A DNA stretch of 64,000 nucleotides from Mytilisepta virgata. Its lineage: Eukaryota > Mollusca > Bivalvia > Mytilida > Mytilidae. The translations under genes were made by a program, and so were the position numbers. The stretch covers positions 2,356,001-2,420,000 of the forward strand of contig JAPWFG010000023.1 of the NCBI GenBank assembly GCA_028015205.1, given 5' to 3'. The notes below the pieces were generated by a model. That model was given only the letters and a program-made list of their open reading frames with translations. It did not search any database and was not told the origin of the DNA. This document shows, piece by piece, positions 39,701-43,376 of the stretch (position 1 is its first letter; every line of letters begins with the position of its first letter).

Positions 39701-42700
39701 GAACGAGCTAAAAAGCTCCATATTGTGTCGAGCGGCTTATATTTTACAATATTGGTCAACTCTTTACGACGTCACAGTGCCGAAATACGGGAAATTGTGA
39801 AGGCCTCAGCAGGTCGATATAGGCATGGGGAAATACGATAATACAAAGAAAATGGAGCAATGTTTTTTTTTCTCTTTCCTGTAGACACTCATCGAATGTT
39901 ATCGATAACACATTTTGACCGAAGGCCATGACAGTAGCCATGCCGTCTGTTTAGATTCAATCTATATTATACAAACGCTTACTGTATATAAAATTTCCAT
40001 TGAAATCAAACATTTAAAAGATGCAATTTAAAGGCTATTCTATAGAAAAACCGTTTCCAAAAAAAAAATTCGATTTTTTTTATCCGACATCAATAATGTC
40101 AATGTTTTCGATCTCGGCTGAAAGTGAGGTTGGTCGGGTAACCTGAAACACATATATTTTATCTTGGCCTTGCATGTAAATCATAGTATATCTCATCATT
40201 TGACATGTGATTGTTATCGAACAAAATACAGCATGACGCTTGTATGTAAATATCAGTGTACAACACCAATTCTGCTTAAACCGTTCAAAAAAACTGAGGA
40301 ATCATTTTATTTCAAGTGATGTAACTGCATGAACATGCATCTCTAACTTAATATTTTTTTTCTTTCCCTGAATCCAGCATTTCTCTGATAATTTTCTACC
40401 TACTAAATTTAAGTTTCAACCTAACTGTAATAATAACGCAATATTCAAGGTACCCTACTTATTGTGCAATAAAATTGATTTGTTTAGTTGGGGTTTAACG
40501 TCGTTTTAAGCACATTTGGCTATTTCGCGGCGGCCAGTTTTTATTGGTGGAGGAAGCCGGAGTACCCGGAGAGAACCACCGACCTTCGGTAGGAAAATTG
40601 GCAATCCTTGTCAATTAAGGTTGGAGTCGAACACACCCCGCCACAGGTGAGATTCGAACTCACAACCGCAGTGTTGACAGGCTAGTGATCATTAGTAGTC
40701 ATGACGAACTACATAGACCACTCGGCCACCGAGGCAATAAAATTGAAAATGATTATTACAGTTAATATAAATATGGTACTATGCTCCTTTGATCCACATT
40801 TGTTATTTCAATTCAATTCATTCAAAAATTTAAAAGTGATAATTTTGGCTGAAAAAAATGTTAAGCTAAGATTCAAAGCAAACAAATGAAGAGACGTAGT
40901 AATTCTGCATAAATTGATAAACAATAAAGAAGTTTCGTGTTATATCCATCACCGGAAAAGTTCGTCAATTATGCGCGCCTTTATGACGTCATTTACCAGA
41001 TTGTGGGGCACGCCTGTATCCCTACACTATTAAAGTTCATCAAGCGTCTTCGTGATTGTCATTATGCAGGATGATCTAGAAATATATTTTGCTCCGTAGG
41101 TACTTTATCACAATTCCTTCATGACTGCAGTACTGATTATCACTTATAAGAATTTAATTTGCCAAATATTTCATGCAACATAGCATCATTTTTTTTTTCA
41201 ACCGTTCGCTCAACACGGAGACGGAAGCGACGATGCCCCCAAACGCACTAAAGACGTTCACTAAAACCAGAGTTTTTGACGGAATTGCAACGAACTCGAA
41301 AGTGGCGTATTCTTTCGGAATTTTACAAGGCTTCCCTGCAGTTTGATAAATTAAAGTTACATGTATAGAATCATAACAGGTTTATAACCACTCTCCATTA
41401 GCTGCAATCATGAAGTACTCCTTCAGCTTAGTTGGTAGACTTCTGTACTAAAGGTTACAGGTTTTATCCCTGGTTGGTGCAGTAGGTAATGTTGGGAGAC
41501 AAACCATGTTCTACTGTTACATGTACACTGGCACAAGACTAAAAAACCTATGGTTGTCAAAAAAGGGCCAGTAGGCAAATAGGTTGAAGTTGGTATATTA
41601 TTGTAGGATGATGACTCTTGAAGGAAGTGTAACAGGACTTCCCTCATATATATGATAGAGTTTATAAAACCAAGCCTCCATTAGCTGCAATACTTGTTTA
41701 TCTCAGTTGGTTCAGCATGGACTACTGTACAAATGTATATAAGGTTCCAGTTTCAATACCAGGTTGGTCCTCTAGGTAATTTTGGAAGACAAATCATGCT
41801 CTACTGTTACACAGTGATTAAACAAGAACCATGAAAGGGAATCATAAGATTTTTCTGAAACAGATGGGTCTGTACTTCATGAAAGTTACAAATCAATGTT
41901 TTGGATAATTGTTAAATCAGATGTCAATTTACAAATGTACTCATCTTGTGCATCTAAGAACTTAGCTACAATAATGTAGCCCCTGACAACTTTTGACTTG
42001 GCAGAGCTACAAAGCAGTCCAATTACTCGTAATGGAGCAAAAATAACTTTTACATATGGTAATAAGAGGTCGTGTTTACCTGAAATATCATTGAAATGTA
42101 TAATTTCCAGCATATTAAATGTAACAGTACTTCATTATTAATGTCGAAATCTTTCTTTGGCACATCTGGTCAAATTGTCAGTTTCAAAAATTTTCTTTCC
42201 GCCATGACATATATCGCGAGATAACAGGGGGCGTGGCCTGACCTTATATGGATATCGTAGTAGTATTTTATCAATGGAAACTTCCTTATTTGGAACGTGA
42301 CTTTAGCAAGAACCCCTCCGGGATTTGAAAAAGAAAACAAAATTCAAAACATGGATGAAAATTTTGAATGCCAGATTCCTAGATTGGAAATCTCCCGTTA
42401 GGTGATGATATGTTACTTTATTTTAACTGATAATGATAAAAATTTAATATTTTTAAAATTTTTGAACAAAAACAGGTGGAAAATGTGCCTAAAACCCCCA
42501 TGTGTAAATCACACCCGGCTGCTCCATTACGAGTAATGGGACCGCTTTGTAGTTACGCAAAGTCAAAAGTTGTCACAGGAGCTACATAATATTGTAGCTA
42601 CTAATAACTAAGTATAACTGTAGCCCACTGCATCGCATGTTAAACTTAGTCAGATTTAGTTTGAAAAGGAAAATATAATAGAACCACAATAATGTCAATG

Positions 42701-43100
42701 AGAAGGGAGATGATTTATACAACCAATCCCAGAAAATGGCACGTTTTAGCATTTAACGCGTGTTCAATATCTATTATTTAAATGAAAAATCTTGATGAAG
42801 TAATACAGGTGGTCTCACTTTGCTATACTTAACCTGAAATAACATTCTAATTTAAAAACAAAAAAGTAAAACAACATCTTGCCAATTTTTGGGACCACCT
42901 CTCCCTCTTTTAATTTTTATATATGACCAGTAGGCATTACTTATCATAACATGACTGATGATTTAAAACACACTTTTCTGGAATTTCTGATCCTCCCAAT
43001 TGTTCAATATTAAGCTTAACCATCTCTGATCTTTCTTTTGTTATAACAAAATAGATCCCTGGCCAATTTTGGCTTATTTCCCGCGGAATAATAGTATAGA
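609..43100 (-). CDS. DNMT1: DNMT1, maintenance DNA (cytosine-5)-methyltransferase, regulatory part (21 exons; 3' end outside window)
   Basis: DNMT1 copies CpG methylation onto the new strand after replication, in the nucleus at replication forks. Minus-strand exons joined by GT/AG and codon phase give about 819 residues. In order they encode the DMAP1-binding domain (exons 1-4), a PIP box and basic linker (5-6), the RFTS domain with zinc ligands (7-13), the CXXC finger (14-16), an acidic linker (16) and BAH1 (17-21). Each block matches the corresponding part of vertebrate DNMT1 in the same order, e.g. [34 protein letters not shown] and MFHAHWFC. The vertebrate protein has about 900 residues to the same point, so the length fits. 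BAH2 and the methyltransferase domain must lie left of base 609. The likely start is ATG at 43,023-43,021, giving a 28-residue lead into the DMAP1-binding repeat; an extended start through the split exon upstream cannot be excluded. Identity is near certain; only the 5' end is open. Confidence 0.95.
833..847. repeat. 15-bp poly-C run in a short DNMT1 intron
   Basis: Uninterrupted C run (G run on the coding strand) in the 161-bp intron between exons 20 and 21, about 40 bp inside the exon 20 donor. Confidence 0.85.
885..997 (-). CDS. DNMT1: DNMT1 exon 20 (BAH1)
   Basis: Encodes [15 protein letters not shown] and RSYFYQKW, matching VIYKAPSENWAMEGG...KTYFYQLW. Acceptor TTAAAG, donor TG|GTAAAA, phase 2. 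Confidence 0.93.
1150..1490. repeat. Minisatellite, ~44-bp unit, about 7 copies
   Basis: Repeats of CCTGCCTGCCCA.CATTACAAA then CTGGATTTTTTGTGTTG in the intron between exons 19 and 20. It creates overlapping open frames in all three plus frames, which are repeat artefacts. Confidence 0.9.
1779..2200. repeat. Dispersed SINE-like repeat beginning TTAACGTCCAGTGGC
   Basis: After (GATT)n comes TTGTTGCTTAACGTCCAGTGG, the same terminal motif as the repeat at 11.45 kb. It runs to within about 35 bp of the exon 19 donor. Confidence 0.5.
2235..2340 (-). CDS. DNMT1: DNMT1 exon 19 (BAH1)
   Basis: Encodes [17 protein letters not shown] then [18 protein letters not shown], matching [23 protein letters not shown]. 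Acceptor CATTTTAG, donor AAG|GTATTT. Confidence 0.94.
2546..3400 (+). pseudogene. Fossil zinc-finger/hAT-type transposase fragment
   Basis: From about 2,830 the plus strand reads [13 protein letters not shown]...FC, then in a shifted frame ASGDLYDVK, then (3,015-3,233) [20 protein letters not shown] followed by [18 protein letters not shown] and [17 protein letters not shown]. This is the pattern of a BED-like finger followed by a helical N-terminal region in proteins derived from hAT-type transposons. At least two frameshifts break it. GCACCTGG at 2,545 and CCAGGTGC at 3,393 could be the remains of terminal repeats. It lies in the intron between exons 18 and 19. Confidence 0.6.
3812..3936 (-). 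CDS. DNMT1: DNMT1 exon 18 (BAH1)
   Basis: Encodes [28 protein letters not shown] and [10 protein letters not shown], matching [27 protein letters not shown]...MFHAHWFC. Acceptor CAATAG, donor TG|GTAAGT; exon 19 supplies T to complete Cys. Confidence 0.94.
4003..4479. mobile_element. MITE with TACTGTAAATTC termini (long copy)
   Basis: Ends ACTGTAAATTCGGAAAT and ATTTCC.TATTTACAGT are inverted. It shares ends and GCGAT/CGCAATAAT interior motifs with the copy at 6,295-6,505. Confidence 0.55.
5015..5310 (-). repeat. tRNA-derived SINE, minus orientation
   Basis: Reverse complement starts CCTTGATCGGGCATGAGTG and carries GGTTCAATTCC, close to the tRNA B-box GGTTCRANNCC, about 45 bp in. An A-box-like GTGACTAAGTCAAAG precedes it. 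Intron between exons 17 and 18. Confidence 0.55.
5300..5440. repeat. Short tandem repeat, about 56-bp unit
   Basis: About 2.5 copies of AAGCTTTTTATTTTACTGCC followed by ATATCAAAATAAAGCTTCTTC, directly beside the SINE. Confidence 0.7.
5526..5609 (-). CDS. DNMT1: DNMT1 exon 17 (start of BAH1)
   Basis: Twenty-eight codons, phase 0: [20 protein letters not shown] then AIKLDEDV, matching [20 protein letters not shown]. Acceptor TTTACAG, donor GTT|GTAAGC. The Lys-rich stretch that precedes this in vertebrates has not been found. Confidence 0.92.
5808..6060. repeat. Hairpin (5,808-5,936) and TAGTCCAATATG tandem repeats
   Basis: Arms TTTTCCAAATTGGCTTAGTT and AACTAAGCCAATATGGAAAA pair around a second inner pair AAGCCATATTGGACT/AGTCCAATATGGCT. 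Short direct repeats of ACTAGTCCAATATGTCATA follow to 6,060. Confidence 0.75.
6295..6505. mobile_element. MITE with TA duplication and CTGTAAATTC termini
   Basis: TIRs CTGTAAATTCAGAAATTATT and AATAATTTCCGAAATTACAG are flanked by TA on both sides, as in Tc1/mariner-class elements. 211 bp, intron between exons 16 and 17. Confidence 0.7.
6840..7120 (-). repeat. SINE-like repeat copy (family of 11.45-11.82 kb)
   Basis: Shares TACTCC.AGCAGACCTGTCTT, GAATGAACC.AGCTAC and ACTACGAGACCACTGAGG with the copies at 11.5-11.8 and 15.35-15.63 kb. Diverged and partial. Confidence 0.5.
7872..8519 (-). mobile_element. Hairpin-ended HINE-like element, copy 1
   Basis: Read on the minus strand it begins TTTTTAGCTCACCTTGCC and ends AGGTGAGCTATACAGGCTC. 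Inside are about 170-bp tandem units (TTTCAGAGAAGA.GATTT, GCAGCCATATTAG). It ends ten bases from the exon 16 donor. Confidence 0.65.
8529..8604 (-). CDS. DNMT1: DNMT1 exon 16 (last CXXC cysteine, acidic autoinhibitory linker)
   Basis: Completes RRCPNM and continues [19 protein letters not shown], matching [20 protein letters not shown]. In vertebrates this acidic linker occludes the active site when the CXXC finger binds unmethylated DNA. Acceptor TTGATAG, donor AAT|GTAAGA. Confidence 0.94.
8703..8873. mobile_element. pogo/Tigger-like MITE
   Basis: TIRs CAGTAGAATCTC and GAGATTCTACTG flanked by TA on each side. The ends resemble those of pogo/Tigger elements. A diverged relative lies at 52,921-53,085. 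Confidence 0.7.
9003..9150. repeat. Partial copy of the CAGAGGTGTT MITE family
   Basis: ACAGAGGTGTTCAGCCCTTTC then GTTTTCAGTAATG and TTTGTCAGTAATC parallel the left half of the element at 21.13 kb. No right end is visible. Confidence 0.4.
9722..9819 (-). CDS. DNMT1: DNMT1 exon 15 (CXXC zinc finger core)
   Basis: Encodes [26 protein letters not shown] and QACVHR. With the neighbouring exons all eight zinc cysteines of the CXXC domain are present, plus the KFGG loop that contacts unmethylated CpG. Acceptor TTAACAG, donor AG|GTATGA, phase 2. Confidence 0.96.
9898..11276 (-). mobile_element. Hairpin-ended HINE-like element, copy 2
   Basis: Minus-strand 3' end is hairpin GGCTCTTGAGAGCTTCTAG followed by TTT. 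The core has about seven ~150-bp tandem units (GTGGCCATCTTGGTTGACAG, CTAAGGACCATTGCTGCCAAG, TTTCAGACAAGAAGATTTTT). A MITE is nested at 10,515-10,748. It fills most of the intron between exons 14 and 15. Confidence 0.75.
10515..10748. mobile_element. MITE nested in HINE-like copy 2, with C-runs
   Basis: TIRs GGGACGAGATCAAAAGTTCA and TGAACTTTTGATCTCGTCCC extend inward about 45 bp (GGATAAAAAACTTAATTC). The interior has long C runs at 10,577-10,600 and 10,685-10,696. It splits a host unit reading ...TTGGTCTA / AGTAGTTTC.... Confidence 0.85.
11449..11820 (-). repeat. tRNA-derived SINE-like element
   Basis: On the minus strand it starts CCACCTCGGTGATCTCATGG, with A-box-like GGTAGCGTGCTCGCC and B-box-like GGTTTGATCCC, and ends CCACTGGACGTTAAACAATA followed by (ATCC)n. 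Related copies lie near 1, 6.84 and 15.35 kb. Confidence 0.65.
12006..12177 (-). CDS. DNMT1: DNMT1 exon 14 (RFTS-CXXC linker and start of CXXC finger)
   Basis: Fifty-seven codons after one base: basic [16 protein letters not shown], then [18 protein letters not shown] (vertebrate TKATTTKLVYQIFDTFF), ending KRRRCGICE, the first two CXXC cysteines. Acceptor TTTCAG, donor GAG|GTATTG. Confidence 0.94.
12413..13264 (-). mobile_element. Hairpin-ended HINE-like element, copy 3
   Basis: Minus strand starts TTTTTAGCTCACCTGGCCC with pairing GGGCCATGTGAGCT, and ends AGGTGAGCGATACAGACTC. The tandem core (12.43-12.8 kb) is replaced from about 12.79 to 13.21 kb by unrelated transposase-like sequence. Confidence 0.7.
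12860..13207 (-). pseudogene. Zinc-finger/hAT-type fragment inside HINE-like copy 3
   Basis: Open for 115 codons. It includes [20 protein letters not shown]; the neighbouring frames continue a degraded finger with Cys pairs and a final RH/GQ segment. The layout (aromatic YKETF before a CxxC finger) resembles the fossil at 2.8-3.2 kb. The reading is broken by frameshifts, so no product is expected. Confidence 0.45.
13887..13990 (-). CDS. DNMT1: DNMT1 exon 13 (end of RFTS domain)
   Basis: Encodes [19 protein letters not shown] and [16 protein letters not shown], matching VESYDEAGDSDE...[19 protein letters not shown]. Acceptor ATTATAG, donor AG|GTTAGC, phase 2. Confidence 0.94.
14764..15013 (-). 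repeat. tRNA-derived SINE with 12-bp target duplication
   Basis: Minus strand carries GAGTTGGAATCTCACCTGTGG (a B-box one base from GTTCGAATC) and ends in the AACCCCAACAAAACAAACT tail. CTACCAAGTAGT occurs at 14,752-14,763 and 15,014-15,025. A-box, B-box, tail and duplication together define a SINE. Family members lie at 40.5, 44.1 and 54.0 kb. Confidence 0.88.
15351..15632 (-). repeat. SINE-like copy (family of 11.45 kb)
   Basis: GGTTAACGTCTATATG at the left, GATCAACCCTGTGACCTACC and CATCACCGAGG at the right match the 11.45-kb element. Middle part shortened. Confidence 0.55.
15755..15940. repeat. Degenerate ~40-bp minisatellite (AATCCCGAATTCCC)
   Basis: About four copies of AATCCCGAATTCCCAAGAAAA and TAAA.T..TCAATCC variants, ending about 25 bp from the exon 12 donor. 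Confidence 0.75.
15961..16038 (-). CDS. DNMT1: DNMT1 exon 12 (RFTS domain)
   Basis: Twenty-six codons, phase 0 both ends: [20 protein letters not shown] then QFVVDQ, matching [28 protein letters not shown]. Acceptor TTTTAG, donor CAG|GTTTGT. A ~40-bp minisatellite lies within 30 bp of the donor. Confidence 0.94.
16624..17035 (-). mobile_element. HINE-like element, partial copy 4
   Basis: GAGCATGTATCGCTCACCTGG marks the 3' end in reverse. Units with GGCAGCCATG and AGA.GAAGA.TT follow. No 5' hairpin is seen. Confidence 0.55.
17040..17400. repeat. ~140-bp tandem repeat, about 2.5 units
   Basis: Units share GCAAGTCATTCAAGCATGAAA, AGGTCAAGGT, AGACCAAGTA and TTGC.GAGAAAT. The same unit recurs at 18,235-18,650. 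Confidence 0.65.
18235..18650. repeat. ~140-bp tandem repeat beside exon 11
   Basis: Three units (TCACTCAAGCATGAAATTGAG, CAAGGTC.GGAGACAGATGT, GACCAAATAT.GTGG, CTGAGAAAT). The last stops about 18 bp from the exon 11 donor. Confidence 0.7.
18668..18819 (-). CDS. DNMT1: DNMT1 exon 11 (RFTS domain)
   Basis: Fifty full codons after a two-base start: [13 protein letters not shown]..., [14 protein letters not shown] and [11 protein letters not shown], matching FAEYILM.PS, EKIYISKIVVEFLQ and STYEDLINKIE. Acceptor TTTTAG, donor CAA|GTAAGT. A ~140-bp tandem repeat abuts its downstream intron. Confidence 0.94.
19641..19733 (-). CDS. DNMT1: DNMT1 exon 10 (RFTS domain core)
   Basis: Encodes [20 protein letters not shown] then FST, almost identical to vertebrate [20 protein letters not shown]. 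Acceptor TTTTAG, donor CAG|GTAAAA, phase 1. Confidence 0.94.
19922..20040 (-). CDS. DNMT1: DNMT1 exon 9 (RFTS domain, second zinc ligand pair)
   Basis: Encodes [19 protein letters not shown] then [28 protein letters not shown] is nearly invariant in DNMT1 and carries the remaining His/Cys zinc ligands. Acceptor TTTCCAG, donor G|GTAGGT, phase 1. Confidence 0.93.
20330..20640. repeat. Dispersed repeat with internal hairpin, copy a
   Basis: Shares GCTTGTTTGG.AA.GTCATAG, TAAAGTTTCC, TGTGTAATGG and ATCATGATTTTACCTT with 57,715-57,965. TGATTTTACC and GGTAAAATCA pair within it. Confidence 0.65.
20657..20934. mobile_element. MITE with TTTAAGGTATCCGGACCATAA termini
   Basis: A 20-bp inverted repeat TTAAGGTATCCGGACCATAA at both ends of a 278-bp element in the intron between exons 8 and 9. 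The interior is non-coding; TSD not resolved. Confidence 0.8.
21126..21537. mobile_element. MITE with CAGAGGTGTTTACC termini
   Basis: CAGAGGTGTTTACC at the left and GGTAAACACCTCTG at the right, about 412 bp. The right end is about 60 bp from the exon 8 donor. Confidence 0.75.
21600..21709 (-). CDS. DNMT1: DNMT1 exon 8 (RFTS domain)
   Basis: Reads ...[19 protein letters not shown] then QHKITNF, parallel to EKLSIFD...SYEALPQHKLTCF. Acceptor TCTGTAG, donor CAG|GTATTT; ends in phase 2 (AG) and exon 9 supplies T to complete Ser. Confidence 0.92.
22505..22970 (-). mobile_element. Hairpin-ended tandem-core element, third family (partial)
   Basis: Minus strand begins TTTTTTATACGCCCATCATA then GATGGGACGT, a hairpin, followed by CGTCCATCCGTCAACAC and then two ~190-bp units (GACAATCTAAGT.CC.TAA, GGCGTACT.GAGTTAGT). 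The layout equals the other hairpin-ended families. The 3' end is not clear. Confidence 0.5.
23076..23184 (-). CDS. DNMT1: DNMT1 exon 7 (first zinc ligands of RFTS domain)
   Basis: Encodes [20 protein letters not shown], matching PPKCIQCGQYLDDPDL at the start of the vertebrate RFTS domain. The CxxC pair provides the first two zinc ligands. Acceptor TTTTCAG, donor GCT|GTATGT. Confidence 0.92.
23529..23735. repeat. Two-copy tandem repeat, ~102 bp
   Basis: CCTATCCACGGCTGGTCACA and CCTATCCATGACTGGTCACA head matching units that share GATATTCTTTTGAA and GACAACAAAAAC motifs. Confidence 0.75.
24200..24319 (-). CDS. DNMT1: DNMT1 exon 6 (charged linker, likely NLS)
   Basis: Reads [16 protein letters not shown]..., parallel to GPAKRKP after the vertebrate PIP box. 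KRK and, further on, KKIKVE resemble nuclear-localisation signals. Acceptor TTTTAG, donor AG|GTTAAA; phases join exon 5 (AC+G) and exon 7 (AG+G). Confidence 0.88.
24927..27610. repeat. Large tandem duplication, ~0.7-0.78-kb units
   Basis: Block 24,927-25,320 recurs at 25,677-26,120 (GCGGACGCAAAAATATATGG, GGCGTCTGCGGTATTAGTAA). CCTGTTATTCCAAATTGAAGG recurs at 25,443, 26,223 and, diverged, 26,937, giving spacings of 780 and 714 bp. About 3.5 units. No coding. Confidence 0.85.
27641..27731. repeat. Near-perfect 40-bp-arm palindrome
   Basis: GCTTACGCTTTCCTTCCACTT and AAGTGGAAGCAAAGCGTAAGC pair around TCGG; outer GGAAACCCACGGCC and GGCCGTGAGTTTCC continue the stem. GC-rich against an AT-rich background. 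Confidence 0.85.
28475..28815. repeat. Two further hairpins inside the fold-back element
   Basis: ATAACGGATGCCCACGTTC pairs with GAACGTGGGCATTGCGCAATCCGTTAT (in parts) at 28,497-28,596. TTATTTCGGGACTTCTCTAG at 28,630 pairs with CTAGAGAAGTCCCGAAATAA at 28,797. Confidence 0.8.
29340..29480. repeat. Short tandem repeat TTTATTATATGGAAAACT
   Basis: Three units of roughly 50 bp sharing TTATTATATGGAAAACT. Nothing else seen between this and exon 5. Confidence 0.65.
29712..29833 (-). CDS. DNMT1: DNMT1 exon 5 (PIP box)
   Basis: Forty codons plus two bases, acceptor TTGCAG and donor AC|GTAAGT. It has an acidic start ([13 protein letters not shown]), a basic cluster ([10 protein letters not shown]) and QPTISSMF. 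The last fits the PCNA-interacting consensus QxxhxxF/M-F and aligns with the TTITSHF PIP box of vertebrate DNMT1. It would tether the enzyme to the replication clamp. Confidence 0.9.
30647..30967 (-). CDS. DNMT1: DNMT1 exon 4 (end of DMAP1-binding domain, Asn/Gly-rich linker)
   Basis: 107 codons, phase 0 to phase 0, acceptor TTTACAG and donor AAG|GTAACC. It opens [15 protein letters not shown], parallel to EEGYLAKVKSLLNK of vertebrate DNMT1. A disordered stretch follows, rich in N, G, H, S and D ([17 protein letters not shown]), ending TPSKGKPEK. The linker is low in constraint; only its opening identifies the family. Confidence 0.9.
32515..33830. repeat. 114-bp tandem array, six units, split by a MITE
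   Basis: TTGCTAGGTACTTTTCCATC recurs every 113-114 bp at 32,579, 32,693, 32,807, 32,920 and 33,034, and again at 33,764. Since 114 is a multiple of three, the minus strand gives repeating open frames ([12 protein letters not shown]) that are not genes. Similar units lie at 54,236-54,550. Confidence 0.9.
33092..33701. mobile_element. hAT-like MITE inserted in the 114-bp array
   Basis: Ends CAGGGTTCATACAC and CCCGTGCGAACCCTG are inverted, typical of hAT elements. CTTGAAC follows both sides, consistent with an 8-bp duplication with one mismatch. Interior ends share TCAAGGACATTTCAAGGA-type repeats. Removing 610 bp plus 8 restores the 114-bp spacing to within 2 bp. Confidence 0.85.
35624..35731 (-). 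CDS. DNMT1: DNMT1 exon 3 (DMAP1-binding domain)
   Basis: Exactly 36 codons, phase 0 at both ends, acceptor TTACAG and donor GAG|GTATTC. It starts [15 protein letters not shown] and ends ELKDDNITE. The end repeats the motif of the previous exon, so exon length equals the repeat period. Confidence 0.9.
35820..36135. repeat. Dispersed repeat, copy a (second copy inverted at 57.42 kb)
   Basis: AAACATGTTTAACCATGCCGC, CCCAAGTCAGGA, GTTTCAGAGTTTAGTGTGCT and GTTGTCTCTTTGACACATTCC. The same motifs appear in reverse complement at 57,421-57,680. Confidence 0.75.
36746..36794 (-). CDS. DNMT1: DNMT1 exon 2 (DMAP1-binding domain, repeat 1 start)
   Basis: The exon lies between acceptor TTTCAG and donor AAG|GTATGT and encodes [25 protein letters not shown] is a hallmark of the DMAP1-binding domain. 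It enters in phase 2 and leaves in phase 0. Confidence 0.88.
37250..39035. repeat. ~180-bp tandem units interrupted by HINE-like copy 6
   Basis: Units with AATAATTCCATAAAGTGAGG, AAAACATTCTGCGAAGTTTC and TAGGTACCCTCTATTGAAGA occur at 37,250-37,389, 38,703-38,882 and 38,883-39,035. The mobile element at 37,390-38,703 sits between the first two. Confidence 0.8.
37390..38703 (-). mobile_element. Hairpin-ended HINE-like element, copy 6
   Basis: Minus strand 5' region has TTTTTAGCTAAAAGGCCATG then GTCCGTCGTCGTCTGTCGTC and GTTAAC; the 3' end is AGGTGAGCGATTCAGGCTCT then TGAGAGCCTCTTG before TTT. Core units contain TGACCCCTATGTTCTATTTTT and AGTAACAGTGGCCATG. Confidence 0.78.
39637..39755. repeat. 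Palindromic MITE-like hairpin
   Basis: ATCGTAAAATATCAGCCGC pairs with GCGGCTTATATTTTACAAT; inner AGCTTTTTCGGCAAG pairs loosely with CGAGCTAAAAAGCT. Confidence 0.65.
40479..40733 (-). repeat. tRNA-derived SINE with 13-bp target duplication
   Basis: Minus strand carries GTTCGAATCTCACCTGTGG (B-box) and ends GTTAAACCCCAACTAAACAA. GCAATAAAATTGA at 40,466-40,478 and 40,734-40,746 is a perfect target duplication. Confidence 0.92.
41391..41815 (+). repeat. Two tRNA-like SINE units, ~275 bp apart
   Basis: CTCCATTAGCTGCAAT starts both (41,392 and 41,667). A-box-like CTTAGTTGGTAGAC or CTCAGTTGGTTCAGC and B-box-like GGTTTTATCCC or AGTTTCAATACC follow, then GTTGGT..., GGAAGACAAA.CATG and CTACTGTTAC. Confidence 0.65.
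41963..42600. mobile_element. 638-bp TIR element with 9-bp target duplication and CGCG-rich centre
   Basis: Left TAGCTACAATAATGTAGC and right GCTACATAATATTGTAGCTA begin inverted arms of about 75 bp (GACAACTTTTGACTT, CCATTACTCGTAATGGAGC). CTAAGAACT (41,954-41,962) and CTAATAACT (42,601-42,609) flank it with one mismatch. The centre holds TATCGCGAGATA and a GGGGGCGTGG box. A 9-bp duplication with long TIRs suggests Mutator-type mobilisation. Confidence 0.8.
42941..43100 (-). CDS. DNMT1: DNMT1 candidate exon 1 (start-codon exon)
   Basis: This 160-bp stretch is open throughout and sits between acceptor TTTTCAG (43,101-43,103) and donor AA|GTAATG (42,940-42,939). It ends in phase 2, and the single A opening the next exon (36,794) completes a lysine, so the reading runs ...[13 protein letters not shown].... 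ATG at 43,023 begins [19 protein letters not shown] followed by CV recalls the SLPDDV lead-in of vertebrate DNMT1. The frame is also open upstream of the ATG. The donor is only fair and the 6.1-kb intron to exon 2 is long. The call rests on phase, openness and position rather than strong residue similarity. Confidence 0.55.
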
Positions 43101-43376
43101 CTGAAAAGGGGAAACAACATTGAAATGCAATTTTTCATTTGTAAAATTTTATATTTTGTGTATTTTTTGTTTTTGTACGATTAAATTATTCCAGTTTACA
43201 ACTAATGATTATGGTTTGGTTTTGCCTAGAAAAGGTTTGAAAATTTTTGGAGGAAATTTTAAATAGAATTAGACCCCTCTTCCGACAGTATGAACTAAAC
43301 CGGAAATTAAAAATGTCAACAAGAAGTTGGCGGAAAATTCGATCGTTTGCAATTAGATTATTACAGTAGTCTATAC

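Noticed and set aside
39755..41340. DNMT1 promoter/first exon near TGACGTCA (40,984) or in the CpG-richer stretch at 41.2 kb
   Set aside because: No ATG-bearing frame with a donor in the phase needed by exon 2; the short frame at 41,233 has no family resemblance.
42078..42113. DNMT1 first exon ending at TTTCAG|GTAAAC
   Set aside because: Its phase (one base left over) does not fit exon 2, and it lies inside a transposon arm.
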